Below the pieces are notes generated by a model. That model had not been told where the DNA came from and did no database searches. It was given only the letters and a program-made list of their open reading frames with translations. 57,462 bases of DNA from Candidatus Kapaibacterium sp. Lineage in GTDB: Bacteria > Bacteroidota > Ignavibacteria > Kapaibacteriales > UBA2268. The translations under genes were made by a program, and so were the position numbers. Shown piece after piece: positions 55,705-57,462 of the stretch. How positions within the stretch are numbered: position 1 is the first letter of the stretch; every line of letters starts with the position of its first letter. The stretch lies in contig JAOABA010000026.1 in the NCBI GenBank assembly GCA_026418625.1, positions 1 to 57,462 on the forward strand, in the 5' to 3' direction.

Positions 55705-57246
55705 ATGGCATTTCAAGGCGAGATATATATAAAAGATGGAAAAATCAAAGAACTTTCAGAAAAAGTTGGTTTTGTAAAAATCATTCAAAATCAAAATGAA
55801 GCGGTGTTTGACAATGCTTTTGCATTTCCCGGCTTCAAAGACCATCATGGTCATATTGTCGGATTTGGCAGGTCGCTATCACTTATTAACTTTAGTGATT
55901 GTTCGAGCGCCGAAGAATGTTGCGAAATGGCAGTTAACTCAAATAAGGCTTTTAATGAGTGGATAATTGGCTATGGCTGGAATCAGGAAAAATGGGCAGA
56001 AACAGATCTTCCAAGAAAAGAAATTATTGATAAATATTTTCCTGATAACCCAGTATACTTCGTTAGAGTTGATGGGCATTCTGCTTGGGTAAACAGTAAA
56101 GCACTCGAATTGGCTGGAATCAGCTCAAACCCGAAGAATCCCGAAGGAGGGGAAATTTTACTCGATGAATCTGGCTATCCAACAGGAATTCTTATTGATA
56201 ATGCAATGGAATTAGTTAATTCGCTAATTCCAAAATTGTCTGACAACCATATCAAAACCTTTATTCAAATTGCTGTTGATCAATTAATTGCTTATGGTAT
56301 TACAGAAGTTGATGATATGGATGTTGATCCTAATTTTATCCCATTATTTAAAGATTTAGACAGTTCAAATCAGCTAAAAATTAAGGTCAATTCATTTGTA
56401 AAAGCTCAAAACGATGAATACTTAAAAAATAAAATTACACCTAAGCAATTCAAGAATTTTAATATTAAAGGTATTAAATTTTACTCTGATGGTGCACTCG
56501 GTTCTTATGGCGCTGCTATGATAAAACCTTATAGCGATAATAAAAGAAGCTCAGGACTACTTCTAATTTCTTATGAAGACTTACTTGAAAAAAGCAAAAA
56601 AGGTATTGATTTAGGCTTTTCAATAGCTACTCATTCTATCGGTGATTTGGCAAATAGGCTTGTAATTGATGTCTATTCAAAACTATTTGAAATTTTTCAA
56701 AACGAAAACATAGAATTAAGAATAGAACACGCACAAATTATTCACCCTGAGGATTTGAAAAAAATCGGATTTTTGTCTGATAAGGGACATAGAATTATTG
56801 CTTCGGTTCAACCCATTCATTGCATTAGCGATGCTAATATGGCTCGTAAACGTTTGGGAAGGAGAACAAGAAATTCTTATTTATGGAAGTCTTTGATGGA
56901 AAAGGGAGCAAAATTGATTTTTGGTTCGGATTTTCCCATTGAATCACCAGACCCTCTTCTTGGAATAGATGCTTTGATAAATAGGATTCCTTTTTCCGAA
57001 ACAAAAAGTTGGCTCGAAAGAGAGACAATTGATTTGCTGGATGCTTTAAATGGATATCAGTCAGATTTATTTAGAAATAATTATTCATCAAAACAATTAA
57101 ATAAAAATCTACCTGCTGATATTACAATTCTTGACAAGAACTTATTTGAATTAAACAGTAAAAACATCAAGTCAGCTAAAGTTGTAGCAACTTTTGTGAA
57201 TGGAAATAGAGTTTTTTTAAACCCTGATTATGCATTAGAAAAATAA
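55705..57246 (+). CDS. YtcJ-type amidohydrolase
   Basis: 513 residues of the amidohydrolase 3 (YtcJ) group: metal motif PGFKDHHGHIVGFG, RVDGHSAWVNSKALELAGIS, the FYSDGALGSYGAAMIKPYSD lysine/acid loop, and FGSDFPIESPDPLLGIDALI near the C-terminus. It likely hydrolyses an amide or N-acyl bond with a divalent metal, but the substrate is unknown. There is no signal peptide, so it is cytoplasmic. AGAGG precedes the start. Its last codons are repeated at 40798-40824. Confidence 0.88.
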   Translation: MAFQGEIYIKDGKIKELSEKVGFVKIIQNQNEAVFDNAFAFPGFKDHHGHIVGFGRSLSLINFSDCSSAEECCEMAVNSNKAFNEWIIGYGWNQEKWAETDLPRKEIIDKYFPDNPVYFVRVDGHSAWVNSKALELAGISSNPKNPEGGEILLDESGYPTGILIDNAMELVNSLIPKLSDNHIKTFIQIAVDQLIAYGITEVDDMDVDPNFIPLFKDLDSSNQLKIKVNSFVKAQNDEYLKNKITPKQFKNFNIKGIKFYSDGALGSYGAAMIKPYSDNKRSSGLLLISYEDLLEKSKKGIDLGFSIATHSIGDLANRLVIDVYSKLFEIFQNENIELRIEHAQIIHPEDLKKIGFLSDKGHRIIASVQPIHCISDANMARKRLGRRTRNSYLWKSLMEKGAKLIFGSDFPIESPDPLLGIDALINRIPFSETKSWLERETIDLLDALNGYQSDLFRNNYSSKQLNKNLPADITILDKNLFELNSKNIKSAKVVATFVNGNRVFLNPDYALEK

Positions 57247-57260
57247 AAAAAGTTTTAATA

Positions 57261-57339
57261 TCGCTCTGAACGAAGTGAAGAGTCTATTAGAATTCAATGA
57301 CTTATGGAATGTGGATTCTTCGCCTTCACCTCCTAATGA
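57261..57339 (+). repeat. Core copy of the 8012-type element
   Basis: TCTGAACGAAGTGAAGAGTC, a spacer with TCAATGACTTA, then GGATTCTTCGCCTTC match the reverse complement of the core of the element at 8012-8142. The inverted ends are absent, so it is decayed or an internal piece. It follows directly on the amidohydrolase gene. Confidence 0.75.
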
Positions 57340-57384
57340 ACAAAGCAATGTATTTATTTTAGTAATTGCATAAAAAACAAGGAA

Positions 57385-57462
57385 TTAACTTACAGGGACC
57401 AATTCAAAGCCCAATTCTTTGGCTTTTCTTGATATATTTCTATATACAATTTGTCTATATTT
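57385..57462 (-). CDS. C-terminal piece of a gene cut by the window edge
   Basis: On the minus strand the last 25 codons read KYRQIVYRNISRKAKELGFE then LVPVS and stop. The Arg/Lys-rich tail recalls the ends of some transposases, but I cannot name a family. If it is a transposase it lies just beside a copy of the small repeat. Confidence 0.35.
   Translation of the reverse strand, partial: KYRQIVYRNISRKAKELGFELVPVS

Overview
The window looks like a low-GC chromosome segment from the Bacteroidota/Chlorobiota side of the FCB group; my best guess is an Ignavibacteria or Kapabacteria relative. The reasons are a fused lpxC-fabZ gene next to lpxA, nine proteins ending in a type IX secretion (T9SS) type A sorting domain, a TonB-dependent receptor with a carboxypeptidase-regulatory-like N-terminus, a class II (B12-dependent) ribonucleotide reductase, and clear Shine-Dalgarno sequences on many genes. 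The lineage is inferred from gene content only.

Layout. 0.3-2.6 kb: a CarH-type B12 photoreceptor/repressor gene divergent from a secreted DUF4397 protein, with 11-bp-spaced TnTACA repeats between them. 2.7-7 kb: secreted and outer-membrane proteins, ccmB, tRNA-Val and tRNA-Leu. 7.2-9.3 kb: a disturbed accessory patch holding a T9SS surface gene broken by a 131-bp inverted-repeat element, flanked on both sides by copies of the lpxA 3' end. 9.3-11.5 kb: lpxC/fabZ and lpxA. 11.6-18.4 kb: outer-membrane and secreted proteins, a nuclease-methyltransferase fusion, DUF58, CBS and BamD genes. 18.5-25 kb: exonuclease, a large secreted metalloprotease, rmuC. 25-26.7 kb: a YeiH-type transporter followed by an unlisted 52-residue membrane protein. 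26.7-33.4 kb: TonB receptor, secreted protein, arsC and arsM, with Pho-box-like repeats in front of the first two. 33.4-40.7 kb: LpxR-like lipid A deacylase, aldehyde dehydrogenase, a gene remnant joined to a tRNA-like 3' end, a SIMPL protein and nrdJ. 40.8-41.3 kb: a cluster of small interspersed repeats. 41.3-51 kb: a MerP-like/thioredoxin-like pair, a beta-helix protein, hslVU, a small Cys-rich protein, a subtilase, rsmB and an outer-membrane protein. 51-57.5 kb: a lone nuoD, a YCF48-type protein and a glycosyltransferase that both appear to start at ATT, a second glycosyltransferase, ferredoxin, amidohydrolase and a truncated gene at the edge.

How it fits together. Most genes serve the cell envelope: lipid A synthesis and trimming, outer-membrane assembly (BamD), and cargo for T9SS. 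The TonB receptor, its secreted neighbour and the arsenate genes make a plausible phosphate/arsenate unit. The leads I rate highest are the CarH-like divergent control region, the Pho-like repeats, the element-broken surface gene between duplicated lpxA tails, the two consecutive ATT-start genes, and the repeated 'gene tail plus repeat' copies. No CRISPR array, complete insertion sequence or prophage is visible.
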